A DNA stretch of 64,000 nt from Rosistilla ulvae (GTDB lineage Bacteria; Planctomycetota; Planctomycetia; Pirellulales; Pirellulaceae), in assembly GCF_007741475.1 (NCBI RefSeq), contig NZ_CP036261.1:5085798-5149797 (forward strand), given 5' to 3'. The first letter of the stretch is position 1. Each line of letters begins with the position of its first letter. This document shows, in pieces, positions 37,516 to 46,085 of the stretch. The notes under the pieces are model-generated. The model was not told the DNA's origin. It was given only the letters and a program-made list of their open reading frames with translations, and did not search any database. Position numbers and translations under genes: made by a program.

Positions 37516-38466
37516 ATGCATGCTCGCCTCGAATTTTCCTGTCGTGTCGCAACGCTCATTGGGGTATTGGCACTTTCGTTGGCTACGGGATGCGGAACAA
37601 CAAAATCAAGAACCGCAACCGATCAACTGTTGTTGTCCGACGCCGTCGACCGCAGCATATCGGCGATCGACTTTCGTCCGCTGGCTGGGAAAAAGGTCTA
37701 TCTCGATACGACGTATCTGGCGGCGGTGAAAGGAATTCTGTTCGTCAACTCCGACTACATCATCAGTTCGCTGCGACAGCAGATCATCGCCGCGGGCTGT
37801 CTGCTGGAAGAAGACCGCAAAACAGCGGAACTGATCATCGAAGCTCGGGTCGGCACGCTTGGTGCCGATGGCTACCAAGTCAGCTACGGCATCCCCGCTA
37901 GCAACGCATTGTCGACCGCTGCGTCCCTGGTCGCCGAAGCGCCACCGGTTCCCACGATTCCTGAGATCTCGTTTGCGCGCCGCGAGTCGAACGAAGCGTC
38001 TGCAAAAATCGCGGTGTTTGCATACGATCGTGAAACCCGCAAAGCGGTCTGGCAATCGGGGATCTCACGCAGCGAATCGGATTCCCGCGACACATGGGTC
38101 CTGGGCGTTGGACCGTTTGAAAGTGGCACCGTGCGAGAAAGTACGCGTTTGGCCGGACGCGATCTCCCCTCGTCCCACAAGGAAGACCACTCCCATTCCA
38201 GTGGCGCATCGCCACTGCGGCCCCCCGTCGACCTCAACGCTCAAACTCGATTCGAAGATGGGTATCCGATCGTCCCCGGTGCGCCACCGCAACCAGATCT
38301 GATGAACGAATCGAGCGAGGCGGTCGTGTTGGATGCATCCCAAGGGGGAGAACTGAAAACCGTTTCGTTTGAAGAAGCTGCCAAACACGCCGATACACCG
38401 TCGGGCGAAGCTGCCAAGAAACCGGCGGGCAAGCCCGCAGAGGCAAAAAAACCAGCAAAGAAATAG
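37516..38466 (+). CDS. lipoprotein of a DUF6655-like planctomycete family
   Basis: A 316-residue protein with a lipobox (LALSLATGC) after a signal segment. The mature N-terminus TKSRTATDQLLLSDAVDRSI and GKKVYLDTTYL, with later NSDYIISSLRQQIIAAGC and EARVGTLGADGYQVSYGIP, matches what I recall as a DUF6655-type family; it may be related to OMP/Curli-assembly or secretion accessory lipoproteins. The C-terminus is Lys/Ala/Pro-rich (KKPAGKPAEAKKPAKK). The ATG at 37516 is set by the signal peptide. The function is unknown. Confidence 0.6.
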   Translation: MHARLEFSCRVATLIGVLALSLATGCGTTKSRTATDQLLLSDAVDRSISAIDFRPLAGKKVYLDTTYLAAVKGILFVNSDYIISSLRQQIIAAGCLLEEDRKTAELIIEARVGTLGADGYQVSYGIPASNALSTAASLVAEAPPVPTIPEISFARRESNEASAKIAVFAYDRETRKAVWQSGISRSESDSRDTWVLGVGPFESGTVRESTRLAGRDLPSSHKEDHSHSSGASPLRPPVDLNAQTRFEDGYPIVPGAPPQPDLMNESSEAVVLDASQGGELKTVSFEEAAKHADTPSGEAAKKPAGKPAEAKKPAKK

Positions 38467-38510
38467 CCGACGCATCTCGCTCCACAACTCGCTTTTCCCA
38501 CAGGCATCGC

Positions 38511-39548
38511 ATGTCCGACAAACCCTACCGTATTTTGATTTCGCGTTTGTCCGCGATTGGTGACTGCATCGCAACCCTGCCGATGGCCGCGGCGATCAAG
38601 GCGGCGATGCCCAACGCAACGATCACGTGGGCGGTTTCCTGCGCGGCCCGGCAACTCCTTGAGATCTGCCCCGACGTCGATCGCGTGATCTCCGTTCCCA
38701 AACGCTATCTCCGCACTCCCAGCGATCTGATGGCGATGCGTCGACAGCTTCGCCAGCAACCGTTCGACTGTGTGCTCGATCCACAAAGCCTTACCAAAAG
38801 CGCCGCCTTGGGATGGATGAGCAATGCGCCGCTGCGGATCGGATTTGCCAAACCGCGAGGCCGTGAACTAGCCCCATGGATGAACACGGTCTCCGTCGAC
38901 AGCGATCCCGATCTTCACGTGATCGACGCCCAAGCCGAACTGCTGCGACCGCTGGACATCGTGCCGGGCAAGCCGCAGTTCAACCTGAACATTCCCGACG
39001 ACGTCAGCCGTTGGGCCAAACAGCATGTGACGGAAACCGTCGGCGATCCCAACCCCGTGATTATGAATCCCGGAGCCGGTTGGGACAGCAAGATGTGGCC
39101 GGCGGAGCGGTTTGGGCAGGTCGCGGCGTGGCTTCGCAACGAACACAAAATCCCGACCCTGATCGTATGGGCGGGCCAACGCGAACGCGAATTGGCCGAA
39201 CAGATTCGCCAGGTTTCCGATGGCGCCGCGGTCTTGGCAGCCGACACGTCGCTGGTCCAGTTGGCCGCGGTCTTGAAACATACGAAGCTGTTTCTCAGCA
39301 GCGACACCGGCCCGATGCATCTTGCCGTCGCCGTCGGCACCCGCTGCGTCACGCTACACGGACCGACGCGGCCGGAGTTGTCGGGCCCTTATGGCCCCGA
39401 ACATCTTTCGATCCAAAAGGCTCGCTTCGACGGTACCAGTCGGCAGCGGCGCTCGGCCGACAACTGGTCGATGCGTGCGATCGAAGTCGTCGACGTTTGC
39501 GCCGGTTTGACACAAATGCTCAGCCGCTCATCGCGAGTGGCCGCATAA
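38511..39548 (+). CDS. glycosyltransferase family 9 (heptosyltransferase-like)
   Basis: A 345-residue GT-B protein of family 9. ILISRLSAIGDCIATLPMAAAI is the conserved N-terminal part, MNPGAGWDSKMWPAERFG is the typical inter-domain motif, and SSDTGPMHLAVAVGTRCVTLHG with the following GPYGPEH is the nucleotide-sugar region. Family 9 enzymes add heptose to lipopolysaccharide cores. Planctomycetes make lipid A-like molecules, so an outer-membrane glycolipid function is reasonable. The starting ATG at 38511 lies 44 bp after the lipoprotein stop. The acceptor and donor are not known. Confidence 0.88.
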   Translation: MSDKPYRILISRLSAIGDCIATLPMAAAIKAAMPNATITWAVSCAARQLLEICPDVDRVISVPKRYLRTPSDLMAMRRQLRQQPFDCVLDPQSLTKSAALGWMSNAPLRIGFAKPRGRELAPWMNTVSVDSDPDLHVIDAQAELLRPLDIVPGKPQFNLNIPDDVSRWAKQHVTETVGDPNPVIMNPGAGWDSKMWPAERFGQVAAWLRNEHKIPTLIVWAGQRERELAEQIRQVSDGAAVLAADTSLVQLAAVLKHTKLFLSSDTGPMHLAVAVGTRCVTLHGPTRPELSGPYGPEHLSIQKARFDGTSRQRRSADNWSMRAIEVVDVCAGLTQMLSRSSRVAA

Positions 39549-39700
39549 AGCCTGCCGCCGTCGGTCACAATGCGTTGAAACCTCCCGTCTACTAGGTTCC
39601 CGTCCGCCCCATCGGACGTTACGCTGATCGTGGGCCGCACGCTGCGCGTCTACGGGCTCACCGATCATCGATCGTGTCATTTCTCCTATAGGCTTACATC

Positions 39701-40792
39701 ATGAATTGGAAAAATATCGAAGGCCTCGACGGCGTGGAATCTCCGGGGCTGCTTGTCGATTCCGAAAAGATCCAACAGAACATCGATCGGATGATCGAAA
39801 TCGTCGGCGGTGCAGAGCACATCGACCGTCTGTTTCCGCATGTCAAAACGCACAAGATGCCCGAAGTCACGCGGATGCAGGTCGACGCGGGGATCACGAA
39901 ATTCAAAGCGGCCACCTTGTCCGAAGCTCAAATGGCCGCCGGTGCCGGTGCCAGCGAGGTCCTGATCGCTCATCAATTGGTCGGCCCCAAGCTCGATCGC
40001 TTGGCTACTTTGATCGAAGACTTCCCCAACACAAAGTTCGCCGTCCTCACCGACGACCCGCAAGCTGCCGACGCGATCAATGAAAAGTGTGGTGACGCCG
40101 ATGCTCCCTTGGATGTCTATATCGATATCGATTGTGGCATGCATCGCACCGGGATCCCGTTGGGCGCTCGAAGCGATGCATTGCGAGCGCACATCGATTC
40201 GCTGTCGGGACTGAATTTTGCTGGCCTGCACGTTTACGACGGCCATCTGCACGATCCCGATCTGCAACAGCGGACCGACAAAGTCAAAGAGATCCTCGGC
40301 AAAGTCGCCTTGCACGAGAAGGAACATCCGTCGCCGCGGATCATCGTCGGTGGATCGCCGACGTTTGGCATCTGGGCTGCGGAAACTTCCTGGCATCTCA
40401 GCCCCGGGACCACGCTGTTGTGGGATTTTGGGTACGGAGACGCCCACCCCGATCTTCCGATGAACATCGCCGCCGCGTTGATCTCCCGCGTGATCAGCAA
40501 ACCGGGGGAAGGGAAGGTCTGCATCGATCTGGGCCACAAATCGATCGCCGCAGAGATGCAGTTGGAAAAACGATTCCAGTTCCCCGACCTTCCCGATGCT
40601 CAACCGATCGGCCAAAGCGAGGAACACCTGGTCCTGCAAACGCCAGCTGCCGCTTCGATGCAAGTCGGCGATATCGTGATCGCCATCCCTCGGCATATCT
40701 GCCCGACAGTCGCTTTGCATTCGCATGCGACCGTGGTCAGCGGAGGCCGAGTGACGGGCGAGCGGTGGCAAGTGACCGCTCGCGATCGGTAA
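39701..40792 (+). CDS. PLP-dependent D-threonine aldolase / D-serine dehydratase family enzyme
   Basis: A 363-residue alanine-racemase-fold enzyme. SPGLLVDSEKIQQNI is the start of the barrel, HVKTHKMPEV near residues 47-56 holds the PLP lysine, and IDCGMHRTGI and the glycine-rich GGSPTFGIW bind cofactor phosphate. Near residue 330 the C-terminal site has HIC (H-x-C). As I recall, D-serine dehydratases of this fold bind zinc through H-x-C, whereas D-threonine aldolases use H-x-D, so the motif points towards a dehydratase-like metal site. Substrate choice cannot be settled from sequence. An AraC-type regulator gene follows 20 bp later and may control it. Confidence 0.8.
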   Translation: MNWKNIEGLDGVESPGLLVDSEKIQQNIDRMIEIVGGAEHIDRLFPHVKTHKMPEVTRMQVDAGITKFKAATLSEAQMAAGAGASEVLIAHQLVGPKLDRLATLIEDFPNTKFAVLTDDPQAADAINEKCGDADAPLDVYIDIDCGMHRTGIPLGARSDALRAHIDSLSGLNFAGLHVYDGHLHDPDLQQRTDKVKEILGKVALHEKEHPSPRIIVGGSPTFGIWAAETSWHLSPGTTLLWDFGYGDAHPDLPMNIAAALISRVISKPGEGKVCIDLGHKSIAAEMQLEKRFQFPDLPDAQPIGQSEEHLVLQTPAAASMQVGDIVIAIPRHICPTVALHSHATVVSGGRVTGERWQVTARDR

Positions 40793-40812
40793 ACCTTCGA
40801 CGAGGCTGACCA

Positions 40813-41643
40813 GTGAAAAAGCAAACGCGTCCGGTCGAGGTGACGATCCCCGCCTGTGGCGTGTTTGTTTTGGAAAGTCATCACGCCGCCGACTTCCAAA
40901 TGGAACCGTCGCGCCACCCCTTCACGGAGATCTTCCATGTGATGCAGGGATCTGGAAAGATCCAGATCGATCACTGCCACGTCGGGTGCCAGGCGGACGA
41001 TACGATCGTGATCCCACCGGGATGCGAACATACGATCATCGATGCTCCCGAGTTCCCACTTTCGCTCTACGGGATCTGCATCGCCACGGAACTCTATGCC
41101 TGGCAAGGCATCTCGCCCGACTGGTGTAAAGCGGGCGTACGACCGATCAACAAGCTCGCGTTGCCCGGAATCCGCGATGCCCTGCGACGAATGCTTTATG
41201 AGCAATCGATCCCTCGGCAAGGGAGCGACCTAACGATCGTGGGTCTAACGATGCAGTTGCTAGGCACATTGGCAGGCAACAACGCAAAGGCACCACCACC
41301 GCGCCAGCCACCCACACCACTTGCAGGGGCCGCCGAAGCGGTGGCGCACTATATCGAACAATTACATGGCCGTTTCTTTGAAGCAACCGATCTCGATTCG
41401 GCTGCAGCGCAGCTAGGAATCAGCCGCCGTCGGTTCACGCAATTGTTTCGACAATCGACAGGTCAAACCTGGTTGCAATTCCTAACCGACCGTCGGGTGG
41501 AGCACGCATGTCACCTACTGAAGCAAACCGATCGAACCATTGTCTCGATTGCCTTTGAGTGTGGCTTTGAAGACTTGTCGAGCTTCTACCGCGCGTTCAA
41601 GCGACGGTTACATGTCGCGCCTAACAAGTGGCGCAACCGGTAA
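40813..41643 (+). CDS. AraC-family regulator with N-terminal cupin domain
   Basis: A 276-residue protein. Residues about 10-85 form a cupin fold (HHAADFQMEPSRHPFTEIFHVMQGSG, VIPPGCEHTI) that would bind a small effector. The C-terminal 100 residues hold two helix-turn-helix motifs (DSAAAQLGISRRRFTQLFRQ and SIAFECGFEDLSSFYRAFKRR), the AraC/XylS pattern. It starts 20 bp after the PLP-enzyme stop and is probably cotranscribed, suggesting control of amino-acid or carbohydrate metabolism. No target operator could be identified. Confidence 0.9.
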   Translation: MKKQTRPVEVTIPACGVFVLESHHAADFQMEPSRHPFTEIFHVMQGSGKIQIDHCHVGCQADDTIVIPPGCEHTIIDAPEFPLSLYGICIATELYAWQGISPDWCKAGVRPINKLALPGIRDALRRMLYEQSIPRQGSDLTIVGLTMQLLGTLAGNNAKAPPPRQPPTPLAGAAEAVAHYIEQLHGRFFEATDLDSAAAQLGISRRRFTQLFRQSTGQTWLQFLTDRRVEHACHLLKQTDRTIVSIAFECGFEDLSSFYRAFKRRLHVAPNKWRNR

Positions 41644-42059
41644 CGCTGCACACTTAGCAGGCACCGGTTGCAAACGACGTATGCACATCCAACGTCGTCG
41701 CGTGTGGCCTTCGATAACGTGTCAATTAAATTCGCATTGCCGTCGCCTAATGCGCAACGCTCTCTGCTGATTTGAAAGCTGCAGTACCGCGAGACTGGCA
41801 CAAAGATTGCTATGTCAACGAAGTACAAAATTTCGTCCGTTGAGCACGGCATCGTTCCAACTTCTCGCCAGGCATTTGTGCTCGTCGTCCTGGAAACCGG
41901 ATCGCGTCAAAACGCGGTTGCCTGAAAGAAGATTCGTGCGGAACGTAATTTTGGTTCGTTGAGACGTGCGGCTGGACCATTTGCATACACGTTCGTGTAT
42001 CCCCGCCCGGTACGTCAAAAAGGATTTATATATTCTATTTTCACGGAGTCTTCGTAGAG
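41644..42059. other. 416-bp region with a sigma-54-type promoter
   Basis: This stretch separates the AraC gene from the DUF1559 gene. It holds a strong sigma-54-type promoter (annotated separately) and, near the gene, ATACACG/CGTGTAT arms (41985-42000, two central bases). No reading frame looks real. The leader from the promoter to the start codon is about 240 nt. Confidence 0.55.
41796..41811 (+). promoter_or_regulatory. sigma-54 (-24/-12) promoter upstream of the DUF1559 gene
   Basis: TGGCAC followed after five bases by TTGCT gives TGGCACAAAGATTGCT. This matches the -24/-12 consensus (TGGCAC, N5, TTGCW) in every core position and in spacing. It faces the DUF1559 pseudopilin gene. Sigma-54 promoters need an activator; I could not identify its upstream sites. 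Confidence 0.6.
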
Positions 42060-43073
42060 ATGAGATCGCAATCAAAGAAGTCCGCATTCACCTTGGTAGA
42101 ACTCTTGGTGGTCATCGCCATTATCGGCATCCTCGTTGGGCTGTTGCTGCCCGCGGTACAGGCCGCTCGAGAAGCAGCACGCCGCATGCAGTGCAGTAAC
42201 AACCTGAAACAACTCGGTCTGGCACTGCACAACTACCACGACACATTCAAGACTTTCCCACCCGCATTGTTGGGATCGGGACGCTATAACAACGCCAGCT
42301 ACCACGCGGCGCACGGCGGGATCAAAAACACGACAGGCTGGGCATTGCTGTTGCCTTTCTTTGAGCAATCGGCACTCGCAGACCAGTACGATTACAACGT
42401 CTGTTCCAGCAGTTCCAGCCCCTACGGCGGCGTTGTCGCTGGGGACGATACGATCAACGATGGACTCTACAACACGCCGCTCGATGCGTTGGTCTGCCCC
42501 TCGGATCCAAGCTCCGGTTTGGTCGTTAGCACTTCGGCTGGTAGCACCAGCATGTATTCGCGACGCAATGCGATTCGCACCAGCTATCTGTTTTCCGTTG
42601 GAAGCACGACCGACTACAGCGGCCCCTGGAACACCTATTCCGGCGACATCCGCCAAGGCGTCTTTGGGAACGATGGGGCTGCAAACTTTGCCGCCATGAC
42701 CGACGGCACATCGACGACGATCGCAATCGGTGAAGCGACCGGCGGCGCGTTTAAAACCTCGGCCGATTATGGCCCTTGGGGCATGACCGGCACACATACC
42801 TGCTGCCACGGGTATCTCCCCGGCGGCAGCACGACCGTGGTTTCTGAAACCTATGCCGCTGCGTACCGACAAAACTACAGCATCAACGGTGCCTACAACA
42901 ACGATGCGTTGGGTCGCACGTATGCGTGGGTCTTCAGTAGCAAGCATCCCGGCGGAGCCAACTTTGTCTTTGCCGACGGGTCGGTCCATCTGCTAACCGA
43001 AACGATGAACTATCTGACCCTGCAACAACTGGGCTACATCCACGATGGCCTGCCCGTTCCGTCGGACTATTAA
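42060..43073 (+). CDS. DUF1559 type IV pilin-like protein
   Basis: A 337-residue protein with a type III (prepilin) signal: basic KKSAFTLVELLVVIAIIGIL, with a conserved Glu (residue 5 of the mature form after FTLVE) and a long hydrophobic helix. The region after it (AAREAARRMQCSNNLKQLGLALHNYHDTFKTFPP) is the DUF1559 hallmark. A Gly/Ser/Thr-rich centre and the C-terminal FVFADGSVHLLTETMNYLTLQQLGYIHDG complete the family. DUF1559 proteins are heavily duplicated in planctomycetes and probably form pseudopili or surface filaments. The gene lies behind a sigma-54-type promoter and is followed by a hairpin element and a small lipoprotein gene. Confidence 0.93.
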   Translation: MRSQSKKSAFTLVELLVVIAIIGILVGLLLPAVQAAREAARRMQCSNNLKQLGLALHNYHDTFKTFPPALLGSGRYNNASYHAAHGGIKNTTGWALLLPFFEQSALADQYDYNVCSSSSSPYGGVVAGDDTINDGLYNTPLDALVCPSDPSSGLVVSTSAGSTSMYSRRNAIRTSYLFSVGSTTDYSGPWNTYSGDIRQGVFGNDGAANFAAMTDGTSTTIAIGEATGGAFKTSADYGPWGMTGTHTCCHGYLPGGSTTVVSETYAAAYRQNYSINGAYNNDALGRTYAWVFSSKHPGGANFVFADGSVHLLTETMNYLTLQQLGYIHDGLPVPSDY

Positions 43074-43076
43074 ACC

Positions 43077-43218
43077 CAATACCGTTCAACGAAGGAGCCT
43101 CGGACCGTCGAAGGAACTAGCGGCGGGATGTAGTGGACGAGGTTACGAGTCCCAGCGAATTTGGTCTGATGCAAAAGGACTCGTTACCTCGTCCACTACG
43201 CTTCGTTGAACGGTATTG
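43077..43218. repeat. 142-bp nested inverted-repeat element (MITE-like)
   Basis: Outer arms: CAATACCGTTCAACGAAG (43077-43094) and CTTCGTTGAACGGTATTG (43201-43218) are perfectly complementary. Inner arms: 43130-43152 and 43177-43199 pair over 23 bp with one mismatch, closing a 24-base loop. On the left the two arms are separated by 35 bp, on the right by one base. It lies four bases after the DUF1559 stop. It may be a small transposon derivative or a strong RNA hairpin. Confidence 0.75.
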
Positions 43219-43321
43219 CTATTAAACCGATCGAGACTTCAACGTCTGATTTTGTGGGGGCCAGCCGGCAACGTCGACTGGCCCCACCTCGGGCAGCACT
43301 ATCGAAAAAGGAAATCTATCC

Positions 43322-43780
43322 ATGCGTTACAACGTTATTATGATGCTCGTCGCGGCCGCCTGTGCCGGTTGTGGTTCTCCGTCGACAGGTCCCTCGACGG
43401 TCAGCGTGCAGGGGACAGTGACTCTCGATGGCAAGCCAGTCGAGGGGGCCGACGTCTATTTCATCAGTGGCCAATTCAGCAGCTCGGCAAAGACCGACGC
43501 CGCCGGAGTCTATGACCTGGTCGGCGGGGCGATTCCCGGCCCCAACACCGTCTACATCAGCAAGCTGTCGATTCCCGCGGGAGCGATGGCGGGTATCGAT
43601 GGAGCAATCGACGAGGGGCAGATGATGGCGATGGCGGGCGATCCGGCGCTCGCCCGATCAAAGTCGGGTCCCAAACAGCTGCTGCCGCCGCGTTACAGCG
43701 ATCCCGGCAAGACGGAGCTAAAAGTATCGGTCCCTGATGCGGGGGGCGAAGCCATCGACTTTGGCTTGGAATCGAAATAA
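43322..43780 (+). CDS. small lipoprotein with a carboxypeptidase regulatory-like fold
   Basis: A 152-residue protein with a lipobox (AAACAGC). The mature part, VSVQGTVTLDGKPVEGADVYFISG...AKTDAAGVYDLVGGAIPGPNTVYISKL, is an Ig-like/CarboxypepD_reg-like beta sandwich, a common planctomycete companion of DUF1559 genes. It lies 249 bp downstream of the DUF1559 gene, on the other side of the hairpin element, and may be part of the same surface system. The precise function is unknown. Confidence 0.8.
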   Translation: MRYNVIMMLVAAACAGCGSPSTGPSTVSVQGTVTLDGKPVEGADVYFISGQFSSSAKTDAAGVYDLVGGAIPGPNTVYISKLSIPAGAMAGIDGAIDEGQMMAMAGDPALARSKSGPKQLLPPRYSDPGKTELKVSVPDAGGEAIDFGLESK

Positions 43781-44036
43781 GAATCGCCTCGTTTCCTTAC
43801 GATTCCGACGATTCTGCCGCCGCGAAACGCTAACGGCTCGCTTTTTCCTTGATTTCTCGTTTCGCAACGCCCCGCAGGCTGGCTACAATGAAGGCATTCG
43901 TCTACGCGATCTCCGGTCGCGCTTGCGGGGTAAAAGGTTCGGCTGTGCGCGATCCTTCCCCGTCTGCGTTCGATCGCTTTTCTGCTCCCGAAGCTTCGTC
44001 CACTCCCCGATGCTCGAACCTTCTTCGAGGCTCTCC

Positions 44037-45632
44037 ATGAACTTTTCGTACCGAAAACCGGCGCTGCCATGCCTGGCCTTTCTGTTGCTCACCTCGTTTG
44101 CAACGGCAGCCGATCCGTCCGTTTTGTCGCCACATGAAGCGACCCATCTCGGGCTCGAACAGGCTTGGGGTAAAACGCTGCAAGCGGGCTCGGGGTTCGG
44201 TCGACTGGTCGATATCACCTTGCATGTCGACGAAACCCGTTCGCGGAAATACATCGATATCTTCGATGGCGATCAACTTGTATGGCGAACACCGACAGAC
44301 CGTTTGGATCCAGTGCGCGGTCGCCCGATGGGAGAAGAGGCGGTCCGCAAAGCCGCCGAGCGTGAGTTGATATTTCTCAAGGCACGTGGAATCAAGGGTG
44401 AGATCCGCGAAAAAGTGGTCCCACAAATTTGGCTCTACGCACTTGGTACCGATGGAACCGTTCAAGCACTCGACGCCGAAACCGGGGAAACAATCTGGGT
44501 CGAGCGAGCCGGAGATCCACGACAACCAAAGTTCTCGCTGGGCGTAGACGATGACTACGTCAGCTTTCTCTGCGGTGCCACGCTCATCCAACTGAACGCC
44601 GTCACCGGTGGCCTGGTTAACACCGAACCTTGCAAAACGGTTCCGATGGGCGGTGCGACCATCGTCGGCCAATACGTGATGAATCCCTCGACCACAGGTA
44701 TCGAAGGGCATTTCCTGGAAGACATCACCGAGCCCCCTTATCTGTCGATGACTTCGGGGCATGCGATCGCCAAACCGCGGCGGTTCCCGAAAGCGGACAT
44801 GCTCGTCTGGCCCACCAGCAACGAACTGGTCTATTGCATGGAGGTCACCGCAACACCATCGGAAATGTTCCAAATTCAAACCACTGGCAACGTCAACGGA
44901 CGCGTCGAAACAGTTGGCGAAGACCGGATCTACTTCAGCACCGCCGGTGGCCATGTCCACGGATTTAAGGTCACCCGAATCGCGACGCCACTTTGGCAAT
45001 ACAGCACCGGCGAACCGATGGTCGGCGACGTAATCGCTTTGGACAAAAATGTCTACGCTACAAGTTCCTATGGAAATCTCTATGCCTTCGACGCCGCCAG
45101 CGGCCAACTGGCGTGGAAGAACCCCGCGTCGCGCGTCGAAGAAGTGCTCGGTTCGATCGGCGACGCTTTAATCGTGCGTGATTCGTCGAACCATTTGACG
45201 GTCATCAACGCCCTAAACGGCTCCAGAGCGGCGACAGCATTGCAAAGCACGTTGCACCGTACGATCGTCAACCGTGGAACCGATCGCATCTATCTGGTCA
45301 GCGACACCGGGTTTGTCCAATGCCTACGGCCGATCGGACGCGAACTGCCCGACGTCAAACTCGCGATCGAATTTAAGACCGAAACCGAAAGCAGCGAACC
45401 GAGCAAACCGGCCGCGCCGAAGCCCAGCAACGACAACCCGTTTGGCGCCCCTGCCCCGGGCGGTGCCGATCCCTTTGGTGCTCCGGCTGGCGGTGGCGAT
45501 CCATTTGGAGCCCCCGCGGGAGGTGCCGATCCATTCGGTGCACCGGCTGGCGGTGCCGATCCGTTTGGAGCACCAGCTGGCGGTGGAGCGATGGACAACG
45601 CCGATCCGTTTGGTGCAGCCAACCCCTTCTAA
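44037..45632 (+). CDS. exported PQQ-like beta-propeller protein with DPFGAPAGG tail
   Basis: A 531-residue exported protein with a signal peptide (PALPCLAFLLLTSFATAAD). PQQ-type blades are visible: IWLYALGTDGTVQALDAETGETIWV, then KNVYATSSYGNLYAFDAASGQLAWK and a final blade near NHLTVINALNGSRA. The C-terminus is low-complexity: several near-identical units of DPFGAPAGG followed by a final DPFGAANPF. Such proteins scaffold complexes or bind peptides outside the inner membrane; no dehydrogenase domain is present. The ATG at 44037 is preferred because the long upstream extension is not conserved-looking. Confidence 0.8.
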   Translation: MNFSYRKPALPCLAFLLLTSFATAADPSVLSPHEATHLGLEQAWGKTLQAGSGFGRLVDITLHVDETRSRKYIDIFDGDQLVWRTPTDRLDPVRGRPMGEEAVRKAAERELIFLKARGIKGEIREKVVPQIWLYALGTDGTVQALDAETGETIWVERAGDPRQPKFSLGVDDDYVSFLCGATLIQLNAVTGGLVNTEPCKTVPMGGATIVGQYVMNPSTTGIEGHFLEDITEPPYLSMTSGHAIAKPRRFPKADMLVWPTSNELVYCMEVTATPSEMFQIQTTGNVNGRVETVGEDRIYFSTAGGHVHGFKVTRIATPLWQYSTGEPMVGDVIALDKNVYATSSYGNLYAFDAASGQLAWKNPASRVEEVLGSIGDALIVRDSSNHLTVINALNGSRAATALQSTLHRTIVNRGTDRIYLVSDTGFVQCLRPIGRELPDVKLAIEFKTETESSEPSKPAAPKPSNDNPFGAPAPGGADPFGAPAGGGDPFGAPAGGADPFGAPAGGADPFGAPAGGGAMDNADPFGAANPF

Positions 45633-45650
45633 CACGACGCTGCAGATCGA

Positions 45651-45717
45651 CTGCGGGGAATTGTGTCCCGCAGCGTACCCGGTTTGCATCGCGTCCCGTT
45701 TTCACGCGACGCGATGC
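45651..45717. terminator. two hairpins between convergent genes
   Basis: CTGCGGG/CCCGCAG (45651-45673, loop 9) and GCATCGCGTC/GACGCGATGC (45686-45717, loop 12) are perfect stems in the gap between the convergent PQQ-protein and MazG-like genes. No long T tract follows on either strand, so they are plausible but unproven terminators for both directions. Confidence 0.4.
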
Positions 45718-45720
45718 TCG

Positions 45721-46068
45721 CTAACGCCGGTCGTCGTATAACTTGGGATTGTTCCGATGACGATCGTGATCGCGAACCGTCTTCTTGACAAGATTCCGTT
45801 CGAAGGCGTCGCTCAGGTCGATCCCCATTTGGTTTGCCAAACAGATGGTGACAAACAGGATATCGGCCAGCTCATCCCCGGCATCCCCCGGGCTCTCGCC
45901 CGGTTTCGCCACTTGATCGCCAAATTGACGCGAGAGGATTCGAGCCAGTTCGCCCACTTCTTCGGTCAGCTGGGCGAGGTTGGTCAGTTCGCTAAAGTAG
46001 CGAACTCCCAACGTTTGAATCCAATCGTCCACCAACTTCTGTGCATCGGCAATCGTGATTTCAGCCAT
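45721..46068 (-). CDS. MazG-like nucleotide pyrophosphohydrolase
   Basis: A 115-residue single-domain MazG-type all-alpha NTP pyrophosphatase. The metal-binding residues are visible in LTEEVGELARIL (EExxE) and DAGDELADILFVTICLAN (ExxD). Members hydrolyse noncanonical or excess NTPs/dNTPs to NMP and PPi. The gene lies 17 bp downstream of the FG-GAP gene on the same strand, probably as one transcript. Confidence 0.88.
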   Translation of the reverse strand: MAEITIADAQKLVDDWIQTLGVRYFSELTNLAQLTEEVGELARILSRQFGDQVAKPGESPGDAGDELADILFVTICLANQMGIDLSDAFERNLVKKTVRDHDRHRNNPKLYDDRR

Positions 46069-46085
46069 CGTTGACCGTCGGTCCT

